Shown: positions 1-6,724 of the stretch, piece after piece | How positions within the stretch are numbered: position 1 is the first letter of the stretch | How the letters are laid out: each line of letters starts with the position of its first letter | Origin: Candidatus Zixiibacteriota bacterium | Lineage (GTDB): Bacteria > Zixibacteria > MSB-5A5 > CAIYYT01 | Length of the DNA: 14,563 nucleotides | Direction of reading: 5' to 3' | NCBI GenBank assembly: GCA_963205155.1 | Contig: CAUJJY010000329.1 | Location: 1 to 14,563, forward strand | Made by a program: the position numbers and the translations under genes | Notes under the pieces: model-generated | Told to the model about the DNA's origin: nothing | The model's database searches: none | The model's input: only the letters and a program-made list of their open reading frames with translations

Positions 1-1
1 G

Positions 2-502
2 CGCGAGAGCGGTTGTGCGCAGGTCTTGATCGGACTCGAAAGTCCGACGGCGGCCTCGCTCTCCGGTCTGGAGATCCGCGGAAATTGGAAGAGCAAGCAA
101 TGGCGGAAATACGAAGCGAAGATACAGGCGATTCAGGCGCACGGGATCAGCGTCAACGGCTGTTTCATTCTCGGTCTGGATGGGCAGGATGAAAGTGTCT
201 TTGACGACGTGGTGGAATTTGTAGAAAAGAGCGGACTTCACGAAGTGCAGATCACGATTCAGACGCCGTTTCCGGGGACGCCGCTGTATGATCGATTGGC
301 AAAGGAAAAAAGATTAATCGAGCCGGAGGCGTGGCGCAAGTGCACGCTGTTTGATGTCAATTACGTGCCAAAGCAGATGACGGTGGAAGAGCTTGAGAGC
401 GGATTCCGAGACCTCGCGGTGAGGCTTTACTCGGATGAGGCCTATCGCAAAAGGCGCGAGCGGTTCAAAGGAATGCTGAAGGCGGGACGTGAGTCGAATT
501 GA
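2..502 (+). CDS. B12-binding-type radical SAM protein, C-terminal part (5' end outside window)
   Basis: This is the 3' end of a longer gene. The reading frame is open to the left edge, and the first visible residues are RESGCAQVLIGLESP. A TTG at 26 is in frame but lies inside conserved sequence, so it is not the start. The visible part matches the second half of a radical SAM TIM barrel: a 'GCxQVxIGLES' strand, then 'GISVNGCFILGLDGQD' and 'ITIQTPFPGTPLYDRL'. The C-terminal extension ('LFDVNYVPKQMTVEELESGFRDL') resembles the DUF4070-type tail of B12-binding-domain radical SAM enzymes. The CxxxCxxC cluster motif and any cobalamin-binding domain would lie upstream and cannot be seen. The substrate is unknown. 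The next gene begins 39 nt downstream and may share the transcript. Confidence 0.82.
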   Translation, partial: RESGCAQVLIGLESPTAASLSGLEIRGNWKSKQWRKYEAKIQAIQAHGISVNGCFILGLDGQDESVFDDVVEFVEKSGLHEVQITIQTPFPGTPLYDRLAKEKRLIEPEAWRKCTLFDVNYVPKQMTVEELESGFRDLAVRLYSDEAYRKRRERFKGMLKAGRESN

Positions 503-541
503 TTAGTCGAATAACATCTTAAATTACGCAAGGAGCGAAAG

Positions 542-928
542 ATGAAGAATCAAGCATGGATCAAGGCGCTGTTTTATATCGCCTTCCTTTATGATGCGTT
601 CCTCGGTGTCGCATTCATTCTATTTCATGCCAATTTATTCGCGATGTATGAGGTTACGCCACCGAATCATCCCGGCTATGTGCAGTTTCCGGGAGCCCTG
701 CTGATCATATTTGGCATGATGTATCTTCAGGTCGCCCGCGAACCGGTGCGGTCCTGTAACTTGATTCCTTATGGTATGCTGCTCAAGGTTGCTTATTGCG
801 CAATTGTTTTTGCCTATTGGTTCAGCAGTGGAATTCCCGGGATGTGGAAGCCGTGGGCGATTGCCGATCTGGTGTTTCTGGTGTTGTTTGGAATCGCGTA
901 CATGCAACTGCGGAAGGTCAAAGCGTAG
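542..928 (+). CDS. Small four-helix integral membrane protein, unknown function
   Basis: A 128-residue protein that I cannot assign to a named family. It has four hydrophobic segments, at about residues 8-30, 48-66, 76-95 and 101-121. Short polar loops separate them, and the C-terminus is basic (LRKVKA), so it should sit in the inner membrane. The 'NHPGYVQFPGALLIIFGMMY' segment between helices 1 and 2 is the most distinctive part. The ATG is preceded by AGGAG at 531-535 with 6 nt spacing, which fixes the start. It lies 39 nt after the radical SAM gene and is probably co-transcribed with it. A hairpin begins directly after its stop codon. The gene is supported by its ribosome binding site and membrane-protein composition. 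Confidence 0.8.
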   Translation: MKNQAWIKALFYIAFLYDAFLGVAFILFHANLFAMYEVTPPNHPGYVQFPGALLIIFGMMYLQVAREPVRSCNLIPYGMLLKVAYCAIVFAYWFSSGIPGMWKPWAIADLVFLVLFGIAYMQLRKVKA

Positions 929-944
929 AGCGGGCAGGCCCGCT
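929..944 (+). terminator. Hairpin directly after the membrane-protein gene, possible terminator
   Basis: AGCGGGC (929-935) and GCCCGCT (938-944) are perfect reverse complements, so the stem has at least 6 bp with a 4-nt loop. The stem begins at the base after the TAG stop. The following sequence (tgcattagg) has no U-tract, so it is at best a weak intrinsic terminator and may only protect the 3' end of the mRNA. Confidence 0.4.
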
Positions 945-988
945 TGCATTAGGGGCAATTGTGGCAACGGGCACCGGCACTTTTATGC

Positions 989-1017
989 TTGACAGTTCAG
1001 TCCTTGTTTGATAGATT
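989..1017 (+). promoter_or_regulatory. Sigma-70-like promoter of the LVIVD/dockerin gene
   Basis: TTGACA (989-994) is a perfect -35 hexamer. A 17-nt spacer separates it from TAGATT (1012-1017), which matches the -10 consensus at four of six positions. Transcription would begin near 1024 and give a leader of about 65 nt. A short inverted repeat, TGTTaagAACA (about 1019-1029), overlaps the predicted start and could be an operator. A 5-bp stem (CTTTG 1062-1066 with CAAAG 1075-1079) lies directly before the GGGAGG Shine-Dalgarno (1079-1084). Confidence 0.55.
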
Positions 1018-1088
1018 TGTTAAGAACATCAAACTAATTCTGAAAACCTGACCTGTCGTGGCTTTGATATGCTACAAAGGGAGGAATC

Positions 1089-3266
1089 ATGCAATTGTCT
1101 AAATGCCTGAACACATTGGCAGTGTTTGTGATGTTGTTGATCTTGTCGCCGGATATTTCAGCCTTCGACCAACCTCTCGTCCGCTCGAGCACCAAGGGGC
1201 TTCAGCAAGATGTGACTACGAGTGCAATTCTACCGGCCAACAAATTGGCGAGTCAAGAGGCGGAAATGTCAATCACCCTGGCAGGTTCGACCCTTTGGCA
1301 AGGAATGGCTGATGCTGTAGTTTCAGGCAATCGCGCCTACTGCTGGATGGCATATGGCCTGGAGGTGGTAGATATCACAAATCCGGCAGCGCCGATCTCT
1401 TTATACAGATATCCCTACCCGGCATTTAACGCGGAACTGGCGATCATTGGAAACGCACTCTATGTCGTCATTTACGATACAGGTCTGTTGGTGTTTGACG
1501 TAACGGCTAGTCCGACATTGCTGAATGTGTTTCCAACTGTCTCCGGCTGCAGTTTCTATGGCTTTGACATTGTCGGCAACTATTTCTATCTGACGCACGC
1601 GTCGGTCATGAATTCGCTGTCAGGGCTGGAAGTATTCGACATATCCAACCCAATGTCGCCGGTCTCGCTCGGGTTCGTCAACGTTCCAATGTTGCCGAAT
1701 AATGTCGATGTGCAGGGCGATTACGCGTATGTCACCGACGAATGGAATTTGAATATCATCAGCATTGCGAACAAGACGTCGCCGCAGTGGCTAAGCAGCG
1801 TTTCCTGCAATGGTGACGCATGGGATGTTGAAGTCAGCGGCAGCTATGCTTATGTGTCAAACCGAGCGGACACTTCACTCATCGTAGTTAATGTCACGAA
1901 TCCGCTGGCGCCTTATCTGATGTCAAGGCTGACACTGGACACAGGTGACTTCTGGCCCAGCATGATTAAGCGACTGGATCATTATTTGTATGTCAAGGGA
2001 AATAGCAGTTGCAGGATAGTGGATATTGCCGCAGGGTCTGCTCCAGAAGTTGTCGGCTCATGGCCGATCTCCGGCATGACACAGAACCTGCATTTATCCG
2101 GTAGTGTTGCCTATGGGCCACACTGGTACGAAGGGCTGGCTGTTTATGACTTAGCCGATCCACTGTTACCGGTCGAAATGTGGAGACTCGGAATACCCGG
2201 TATGGGCTATGATGTGGCAATGGTCGGCAATCATGCGGTTGAAGCTAACGGAGTCGCGGGTATTCAAGTAATCGATGTTTCCAACCCTGAAGATCCGCAA
2301 GTTGTGGCTTCGTATGACACACCGGGCAATGCTCAAGGGGTCGCCATTCGCGACAATTATGCTTTTGTCACTGACAGTAGCTGCGGACTATTAGTGTTTG
2401 ACTTGATTAGTCCCACGGCGCCGGTTCTGGTTGGCAGTTGTGCAGAACCGCGCAAGATAGGACGGATTGTGATTCAAGGTGATTACGCATACGTTGCGGA
2501 CTACGACGCCGGAGTAGCTGTCATCGATATTTCGAACCCAACACTACCAACATGGGTTACGACGTTCGACAGTCCGGGCATAATTTACCTGTACAGCGAT
2601 GCTGGTCGACTTTTCGTTTCCAACTGGGCACATGCTGTATCTATCTACGACATAACCACTCCACAATCGCCGACTCTGATTGTAAGTCAGGTGACACCAC
2701 CTTATGATTGGAACGCTGCTATTGCCGCTCGAGGTGACTATATGTTCGTCGCGATGGAGAATTCGACGGGTTTTCGGTATGGTTCGCTCTTTGTCTTTGA
2801 CATCAGCGATCCGCAGACTCCGATTCAAGTAGGGGAAATTGTCGATGTGGACTTCACCCGCGATATAGCAATCGCCGGTGACTATCTCTATATGGCGGAC
2901 TATACACTGGGAATCCAAGTAATCAATATCGCGAATCCTGAAGCGCCGTTTCGCGCGGGAGCATACGACACAAATCCCGGCTGGCCATGGGCGCTTGAGG
3001 TGCAAGGCGATGTGCTTTACGTCGCAGCGGATAACGGATTCCTGACACTTTACACCGGAAATTGCGCAGGGCCGGATGGAATTGGAGCGTACAACGTTTC
3101 GGATGCAGTCTTCTTAATCTCCTACATATTTGGTGGTGGTCCGGCTCCGAATACAGCGCAGAGTGGTGACCCGGATTGCAGCGGCGATGTGATTGTCTCC
3201 GATGCTGTCTATTTGATCAATTATATTTTTGGGGGCGGAGCCGCGCCGTGCGGAGGGTGCGACTAA
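1089..3266 (+). CDS. Secreted LVIVD-repeat beta-propeller protein with C-terminal dockerin-like domain
   Basis: A 725-residue exported protein. Residues 1-25 form a signal peptide (basic start, hydrophobic core, ending DISA). From about residue 70 to 655 I count 13 full repeats and one partial repeat of about 40 residues. Each has a 'xxVxVxGxYAYVxxxxxGLxVxDIxNPxxPxxxG' pattern, as in the LVIVD family; a clear case is GIQVIDVSNPEDPQVVASYD. Such repeats form propeller blades. The tail, about residues 661-720, holds two dockerin type I-like segments, each ending in DAVxLIxYIFGGG. The second calcium loop is intact (DPDCSGDVIVSD), while the first (GPDGIGAYNVSD) has lost its leading Asp. ATG has a strong GGGAGG at 4 nt spacing and its own promoter. 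The role is unknown; binding or adhesion outside the cell is an inference. Confidence 0.88.
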   Translation: MQLSKCLNTLAVFVMLLILSPDISAFDQPLVRSSTKGLQQDVTTSAILPANKLASQEAEMSITLAGSTLWQGMADAVVSGNRAYCWMAYGLEVVDITNPAAPISLYRYPYPAFNAELAIIGNALYVVIYDTGLLVFDVTASPTLLNVFPTVSGCSFYGFDIVGNYFYLTHASVMNSLSGLEVFDISNPMSPVSLGFVNVPMLPNNVDVQGDYAYVTDEWNLNIISIANKTSPQWLSSVSCNGDAWDVEVSGSYAYVSNRADTSLIVVNVTNPLAPYLMSRLTLDTGDFWPSMIKRLDHYLYVKGNSSCRIVDIAAGSAPEVVGSWPISGMTQNLHLSGSVAYGPHWYEGLAVYDLADPLLPVEMWRLGIPGMGYDVAMVGNHAVEANGVAGIQVIDVSNPEDPQVVASYDTPGNAQGVAIRDNYAFVTDSSCGLLVFDLISPTAPVLVGSCAEPRKIGRIVIQGDYAYVADYDAGVAVIDISNPTLPTWVTTFDSPGIIYLYSDAGRLFVSNWAHAVSIYDITTPQSPTLIVSQVTPPYDWNAAIAARGDYMFVAMENSTGFRYGSLFVFDISDPQTPIQVGEIVDVDFTRDIAIAGDYLYMADYTLGIQVINIANPEAPFRAGAYDTNPGWPWALEVQGDVLYVAADNGFLTLYTGNCAGPDGIGAYNVSDAVFLISYIFGGGPAPNTAQSGDPDCSGDVIVSDAVYLINYIFGGGAAPCGGCD

Positions 3267-3299
3267 GAGTACTTAAAGTACTGGAGAATTGGGTGATTG

Positions 3300-3331
3300 A
3301 CTCCGTCACGCCGAGATTGGTGCGACGGAGT
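3300..3331 (+). terminator. Probable intrinsic terminator after the LVIVD/dockerin gene
   Basis: ACTCCGTC (3300-3307) pairs perfectly with GACGGAGT (3324-3331). Inside, after one A/C mismatch, CGCCG (3309-3313) can pair with TGGTG (3318-3322) through two G-T pairs, which closes a 4-nt loop. The sequence continues TTTCTGTTAT, a modest U-rich run. It lies 33 nt past the stop at 3266, as expected for a terminator. Confidence 0.5.
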
Positions 3332-3399
3332 TTCTGTTATGCGGGGGCTTCTCCAGCTACCAGTATAAGAGAGACTACGTGCGGACGGTGTATTTTTTT

Positions 3400-3426
3400 C
3401 CCACCCTACGCTTCACTTCGGGTGGG
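3400..3426. repeat. Intergenic hairpin 1 (CCCACCC/GGGTGGG)
   Basis: CCCACCC (3400-3406) and GGGTGGG (3420-3426) form a 7-bp perfect stem around a 13-nt loop. The T-run lies before the stem on the plus strand (3393-3399), so it is not placed as a terminator for either strand. This is the first of three hairpins in about 125 bp and is probably part of a dispersed intergenic repeat. Confidence 0.5.
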
Positions 3427-3462
3427 CTACTGGGTCAGGATGACAGTATCAGACAATTAACC

Positions 3463-3488
3463 TGGATCCCCGCTTTCGCGGGGATGAC
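3463..3488. repeat. REP-like palindrome (hairpin 2)
   Basis: ATCCCCGC (3466-3473) and GCGGGGAT (3478-3485) form an 8-bp perfect stem with a TTTC loop, flanked by TGG and GAC. The core TGGATCCCCGCTTTCGCGGG, continuing into GATGAC, resembles REP-type palindromes scattered between genes in many bacteria. That likeness is from memory. The GGATGAC end also occurs 45 bp upstream (3437-3443), which suggests a mosaic of repeat copies. Confidence 0.6.
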
Positions 3489-3504
3489 GGACGCGGGCAC
3501 CGCG

Positions 3505-3524
3505 GGCAGACGAGGATGTCTGCC
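3505..3524. repeat. Intergenic hairpin 3 (GGCAGAC/GTCTGCC)
   Basis: GGCAGAC (3505-3511) and GTCTGCC (3518-3524) form a 7-bp perfect stem with a GAGGAT loop. It sits just past the rfbD stop, so on the minus strand it is the first structure downstream of the rhamnose operon. No U-tract follows on that strand, but it could still stabilise the transcript end. Confidence 0.5.
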
Positions 3525-3538
3525 ACGCAGGGACTGAA

Positions 3539-4429
3539 CTAATTCGCGGGGAGGTTTTTGACAATCTCTGATGCGCCCAGTAGTTCGCGTTTCAGCAGTG
3601 CTGTAGCAATATCTGATCGCAGTCCTGCAAACTTGGGACGCAGAGCGGGCAGATCGAGATCGTCGACTTTGACAGGCTGAACGAGGGACTCATCGGCGCC
3701 GATTCGATTGCCAATCTTGACCGCAAATTCGTAGCGTGAAATGTATTCAGTTGGTGCGAGGTGGAGAATTGGGGGCGTGTCCTTGATATCCAGAAGTGCA
3801 GCGATAGCGGCCGCCAGATCAGCAACTTCGGTGGGATTGGCGAACAAGTCATCGGCGGCGGGATAGACTTCTTTCGATTTCAAACTTCGGGCGATTAACA
3901 TGGCAGTATTGCTTTTCGCCGACGGGCTGATTGAATAAAGCGCGCAGACCCGCAGAATTATTGCATCTACTCCCGATTCTATGATGCGTTCTTCGGCAAC
4001 GCGCTTGCTGGTGCCGTAGACATTGATTGGATTTGGTTTCCACTGCTCGGTCGGGGGCCCGTCGTTACCATCAAATACGTAGTCTGAAGAAATCTGCAAC
4101 AGCCGGAATTTCGCCGATCCTGCAGCCACGAGCAGATTCTCGACGAGATCGACGTTTCCCTTTTGCACATAGTCGTGATCGCTTTCGCAGCGGTCAACCG
4201 AAGTCGCTCCAGCAGTGTTGATGACGGCATCGAACTTCTGATCTCTGAAGAGTTGAAGCACTGAATCGCGATGAGAGAGATCAATCTTGACTGAACGCCC
4301 GCAGCCAAAGGGGAGGTTGCGTTCGTTGGTTTGGTAAGTGGCAACGACATCGTGCGTGCGGCAGAGCTGTCGCACCAATGCCGAGCCGAGCAGGCCCGAC
4401 CCGCCGGTAACAAGAACGCGTTGACTCAT
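3539..4429 (-). CDS. rfbD: dTDP-4-dehydrorhamnose reductase
   Basis: This enzyme catalyses the last step of dTDP-L-rhamnose synthesis, the NAD(P)H-dependent reduction of dTDP-4-keto-L-rhamnose. The 296-residue length is normal for RmlD. It is an extended short-chain dehydrogenase. The nucleotide-binding GGSGLLG is at residues 9-15, NTAGAT at 71-76, and the catalytic SSDYVFDG at 114-121. The YGTSK (YxxxK) pair is Y138/K142. The ATG overlaps the rfbB stop by one base (TAATG), so translation is probably coupled. It is the last gene of the rfbACBD operon and converges on the LVIVD gene. The related MAT2B-like reductases share these motifs, but the context decides for RfbD. Confidence 0.9.
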   Translation of the reverse strand: MSQRVLVTGGSGLLGSALVRQLCRTHDVVATYQTNERNLPFGCGRSVKIDLSHRDSVLQLFRDQKFDAVINTAGATSVDRCESDHDYVQKGNVDLVENLLVAAGSAKFRLLQISSDYVFDGNDGPPTEQWKPNPINVYGTSKRVAEERIIESGVDAIILRVCALYSISPSAKSNTAMLIARSLKSKEVYPAADDLFANPTEVADLAAAIAALLDIKDTPPILHLAPTEYISRYEFAVKIGNRIGADESLVQPVKVDDLDLPALRPKFAGLRSDIATALLKRELLGASEIVKNLPAN

Positions 4430-5439
4430 TATTGGTGGTGGTAGTGACTTTGCTCGAACGATTGTGCTTCATTGCCGCCGAGCCGTTCGAAGATTCTGGG
4501 GTTGTCGAGATACCATTTGACTGTCGATTCCAAGCCACTGCGTAAATCGCGTTGAGTCAGGGCGCCGTAACGCGCGATGAATTTGCTTGAATCGATCCAG
4601 TAGCGGCGGTCATGGGCGGGGCGGTCGGCAACGTGGTTAACAGGTGAGCGCCCGCCAGTGAGGCGGATCAAAGACTCGATGACTTCGAGATTTGTGTATT
4701 CGGAAGTCGCGCCGATGTTGAATATTTCGCGTGAAGGAAAGTCGGCAATCAACTTAAGCAACGCCGAGCAGAAGTCCTCGACGTGAAGCCAGCAGCGTTT
4801 TTGCAGGCCGTCGCCATAAACTGGCAGGGGCTGACCTTGCTGCAGGAGATGGATGAAGTAGGGAATCAGCTTCTCGGGAAACTGTCTCGGCCCATAATTG
4901 TTGGTCGTGCGCACGATCGCGACATCCTGACCGAACGTTCGAATTGCGGACTGTACTAACAGATCGGCCGCGGCTTTGCTGGCGGCGTAGGGGCTGGATG
5001 GTTTAAGCTGTGCTTCTTCGGTGAAGCAGTCTTTTTCGCCAGCCGGGCCGTAAACTTCATCGGTTGAGATTTGCAGGAACGGCACATTGAACTCGCGGCA
5101 GAGCGCCAGCAATACGTCGACACCGACGACATTGGCACGCACGAAGCTGGAAGTATTGTACAGCGAGCGGTCGACATGCGTTTCGGCGGCGAAGTTGATC
5201 ACCAGATCGTAGCTGTTGTGGAAGACCTCGCGCATGCCTTCGTATTCGGCGATATTGCGCAGGAAGAAGACAACCCGGCGATTGTCGAGCAGGTCACCGA
5301 GATTGTCGGTGTAACCGGCATAAGAAAGGGCGTCGGCGACGGTGATGCGCGCTTGCGGTCTCTGTTCCGCCAGTACGCGGACAAAATTCGAGCCGATAAA
5401 GCCACAGCCGCCGCAAACGAGGATGGAGGAATCAGCCAT
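4429..5439 (-). CDS. rfbB: dTDP-glucose 4,6-dehydratase
   Basis: Converts dTDP-glucose to dTDP-4-keto-6-deoxyglucose, the second step of dTDP-rhamnose synthesis, using bound NAD+. I start it at the ATG at 5439 (336 residues, the usual size). A longer frame opens at 5496, but its extra 19 residues lie inside rfbC and before the Rossmann fold. From this start, GGCGFIG is at residues 10-16. STDEVYG carries the catalytic Asp117 and Glu118. YxxxK is Y141/K145. NNYGPRQFPEKLIP is the family signature. The usual 'RDWLYVEDH' reads RCWLHVEDF, with Cys in place of Asp. The start ATGGCTGA overlaps the rfbC stop by 8 nt and no Shine-Dalgarno is visible, which suggests coupling to rfbC. Confidence 0.93.
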   Translation of the reverse strand: MADSSILVCGGCGFIGSNFVRVLAEQRPQARITVADALSYAGYTDNLGDLLDNRRVVFFLRNIAEYEGMREVFHNSYDLVINFAAETHVDRSLYNTSSFVRANVVGVDVLLALCREFNVPFLQISTDEVYGPAGEKDCFTEEAQLKPSSPYAASKAAADLLVQSAIRTFGQDVAIVRTTNNYGPRQFPEKLIPYFIHLLQQGQPLPVYGDGLQKRCWLHVEDFCSALLKLIADFPSREIFNIGATSEYTNLEVIESLIRLTGGRSPVNHVADRPAHDRRYWIDSSKFIARYGALTQRDLRSGLESTVKWYLDNPRIFERLGGNEAQSFEQSHYHHQ

Positions 5440-5887
5440 CGTGGCGTGCCCAGGTGTAGGGAATTTTCTTGTCGTGCGGATCAAGACGGAATTCATCCGG
5501 GCTGGTGGGTTTGTAGACCTCGGTCGGGATATTCAGCACAATGCACTCGTTGATGCCGATATTCTTGAAGCCGTGATAGACGCCCGGCGGGATCTGCACC
5601 AGCATGCGATTTTGATCGCCGAAGAACAGCTCGTTAATCTCGCCGTAGGTCGACGAATCTTCGCGGGCATCATAGAGCACGAATTTGACCCGGCCGATGA
5701 TGACGCACATCTGGTCATATTGATTCTTGTGCATGTGCCAGGCCTTGATCACGCCGGGGTAGGAAGTGGTGACATAAGCCTGGCCGAACTTGATAAAGAG
5801 GTCATCGTCGGAGCGGAGGACTTCAAAGAGATTTCCGCGTTCGTCGCAGTTGACCTTGAGATGTTTTACTTTCACGCCATCAATCAT
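5432..5887 (-). CDS. rfbC: dTDP-4-dehydrorhamnose 3,5-epimerase family protein (short form)
   Basis: A 151-residue cupin-fold protein. By family and position it should epimerise dTDP-4-keto-6-deoxyglucose at C3 and C5. It is shorter than the classical RmlC (about 180-190 residues). It keeps a His in IKAWHMHK, where the classical family has the catalytic His of 'GLHYQ', and also PPGVYHGF, EVYK and a late Asp in RLDPHDKKIPYTW. The N-terminal 'DERGNLFEVLRSDD' matches the family opening. It starts at ATG 5887, overlapping the rfbA stop by 8 nt (ATGATTGA), and it overlaps rfbB by 8 nt. The family is secure. The exact specificity of this short class is inferred from the complete rfbACBD set. Confidence 0.85.
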   Translation of the reverse strand: MIDGVKVKHLKVNCDERGNLFEVLRSDDDLFIKFGQAYVTTSYPGVIKAWHMHKNQYDQMCVIIGRVKFVLYDAREDSSTYGEINELFFGDQNRMLVQIPPGVYHGFKNIGINECIVLNIPTEVYKPTSPDEFRLDPHDKKIPYTWARHDG

Positions 5888-6632
5888 GTACTTTGCCTTT
5901 TCCGAAAGATTTTCTACGCATTTCCTTTACCAATCCGCTCGCGCGATGAAGTGACTCAAATGTTCCGGCATCGCTCCACCAACCGTTGAGAATGTGGTAT
6001 CCGCAGGCGGACTTGCGCACGTAATGGTTGGAGACATCGGTTATTTCATATTCGCCGCGCGCCGACGGCTTCAATGTTGATATTACGTCAAAAACCGAGT
6101 GATTGTATAAATAAACACCGATCACTGCGAAATTGGATTTCGGCTGTTTCGGCTTCTCTTCGATAGCCGCCAACTGGTGGTCGGAGCCGAATTCGGCGAC
6201 GCCGAATCTGTGGGCGTCCTCAACTTCCTTGAGGAAGAGATATGCCCCGAGATCGCCCGCGGCAAACTGTTGTACCTGTGGGCGAATGTCATCTTCGATG
6301 ATATTATCGCCTAAGATGGTGCAAAACCGGTCGTTGCCGACAAAGTGGCGGGCCAGAGATAGGGCGCTGGCGATGCCGTCTTCGCCCTCTTGGTAGGCGA
6401 AGCGGATCCCGTTGAGCCCGAACTCCTTGCCGTTTCCAAGCAGTTGCAGGAAGTCACCAGCGTGGTTGCCGCCGGTGACGATCATGATATCCGTAATCCC
6501 AGCCTTGACCAGGGTTTGGATCGGATAATATATCATCGGCTGGTCATAGACCGGCAACAGGTGTTTATTGGTGATTTTCGTGAGCGGATAGAGGCGCGTC
6601 CCCAATCCGCCGGCAAGAATGACGCCTTTCAC
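5880..6632 (-). CDS. rfbA: Glucose-1-phosphate thymidylyltransferase (short form)
   Basis: Joins glucose-1-phosphate and dTTP to give dTDP-glucose, the committed step of dTDP-rhamnose synthesis. From the GTG at 6632 the protein has 250 residues. It opens with MKGVILAGG, followed by the GGLGTR loop (8-13), LLPVYDQPMIYYP, the metal-binding GDN (Asp109), EEKP (158-161) and WWSDAGT (Asp221). It ends about 40 residues before classical RmlA, so it is a short form. GGGAGG (6645-6650) lies 12 nt before this GTG, a rather long gap. A TTG at 6659 would add nine residues but would place that motif inside the gene. It is the first gene of the operon, divergent from the phosphodiesterase gene. Confidence 0.9.
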   Translation of the reverse strand: MKGVILAGGLGTRLYPLTKITNKHLLPVYDQPMIYYPIQTLVKAGITDIMIVTGGNHAGDFLQLLGNGKEFGLNGIRFAYQEGEDGIASALSLARHFVGNDRFCTILGDNIIEDDIRPQVQQFAAGDLGAYLFLKEVEDAHRFGVAEFGSDHQLAAIEEKPKQPKSNFAVIGVYLYNHSVFDVISTLKPSARGEYEITDVSNHYVRKSACGYHILNGWWSDAGTFESLHRASGLVKEMRRKSFGKGKVHD

Positions 6633-6670
6633 TGGTTTTGCATGCCTCCCGACAGACAATTCAAGTGTAT

Positions 6671-6685
6671 AAAGCTAAAAGCTTT
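6671..6685. promoter_or_regulatory. Inverted repeat in the divergent rfbA/phosphodiesterase promoter region
   Basis: AAAGCT (6671-6676) and AGCTTT (6680-6685) are perfect reverse complements with a 3-nt gap, and AAAAGCTTTT (6677-6686) is itself a palindrome. It lies just before the phosphodiesterase -35 box and in the likely rfbA promoter zone, so it could be an operator for either gene. No clear minus-strand promoter is visible. Confidence 0.3.
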
Positions 6686-6687
6686 TG

Positions 6688-6716
6688 TTGAAATGACAAC
6701 CCGAAACTGCTATCAT
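6688..6716 (+). promoter_or_regulatory. Sigma-70-like promoter of the phosphodiesterase gene
   Basis: TTGAAA (6688-6693), a 17-nt spacer and TATCAT (6711-6716) make a good match to the consensus. The ATG at 6725 is only 8 nt past the -10 box, so the transcript would begin at or within about 2 nt of the start codon. No Shine-Dalgarno precedes the gene, which fits a leaderless mRNA. Confidence 0.5.
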
Positions 6717-6724
6717 CGCCACAC

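Noticed and set aside
2544..3005. A 153-codon minus-strand frame inside the LVIVD gene
   Set aside because: It is antisense to well-formed LVIVD repeats, has no ribosome binding site that I can see and no recognisable domain.
3393..3426. T-run plus hairpin 3400-3426 as a terminator
   Set aside because: The T-run lies before the stem on the plus strand and reads as A on the minus strand, so neither direction gives a stem followed by U.
3176..3460. A 94-codon plus-strand frame across the dockerin end and the hairpin region
   Set aside because: It overlaps the dockerin tail in another frame and then runs through palindromic repeats. The composition is not protein-like.
5071..5989. Long plus-strand open frames (160 and 215 codons) opposite rfbB, rfbC and rfbA
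   Set aside because: They lie antisense to clear rfb genes, show no family motif and arise from the GC-rich codon pattern of the real strand.
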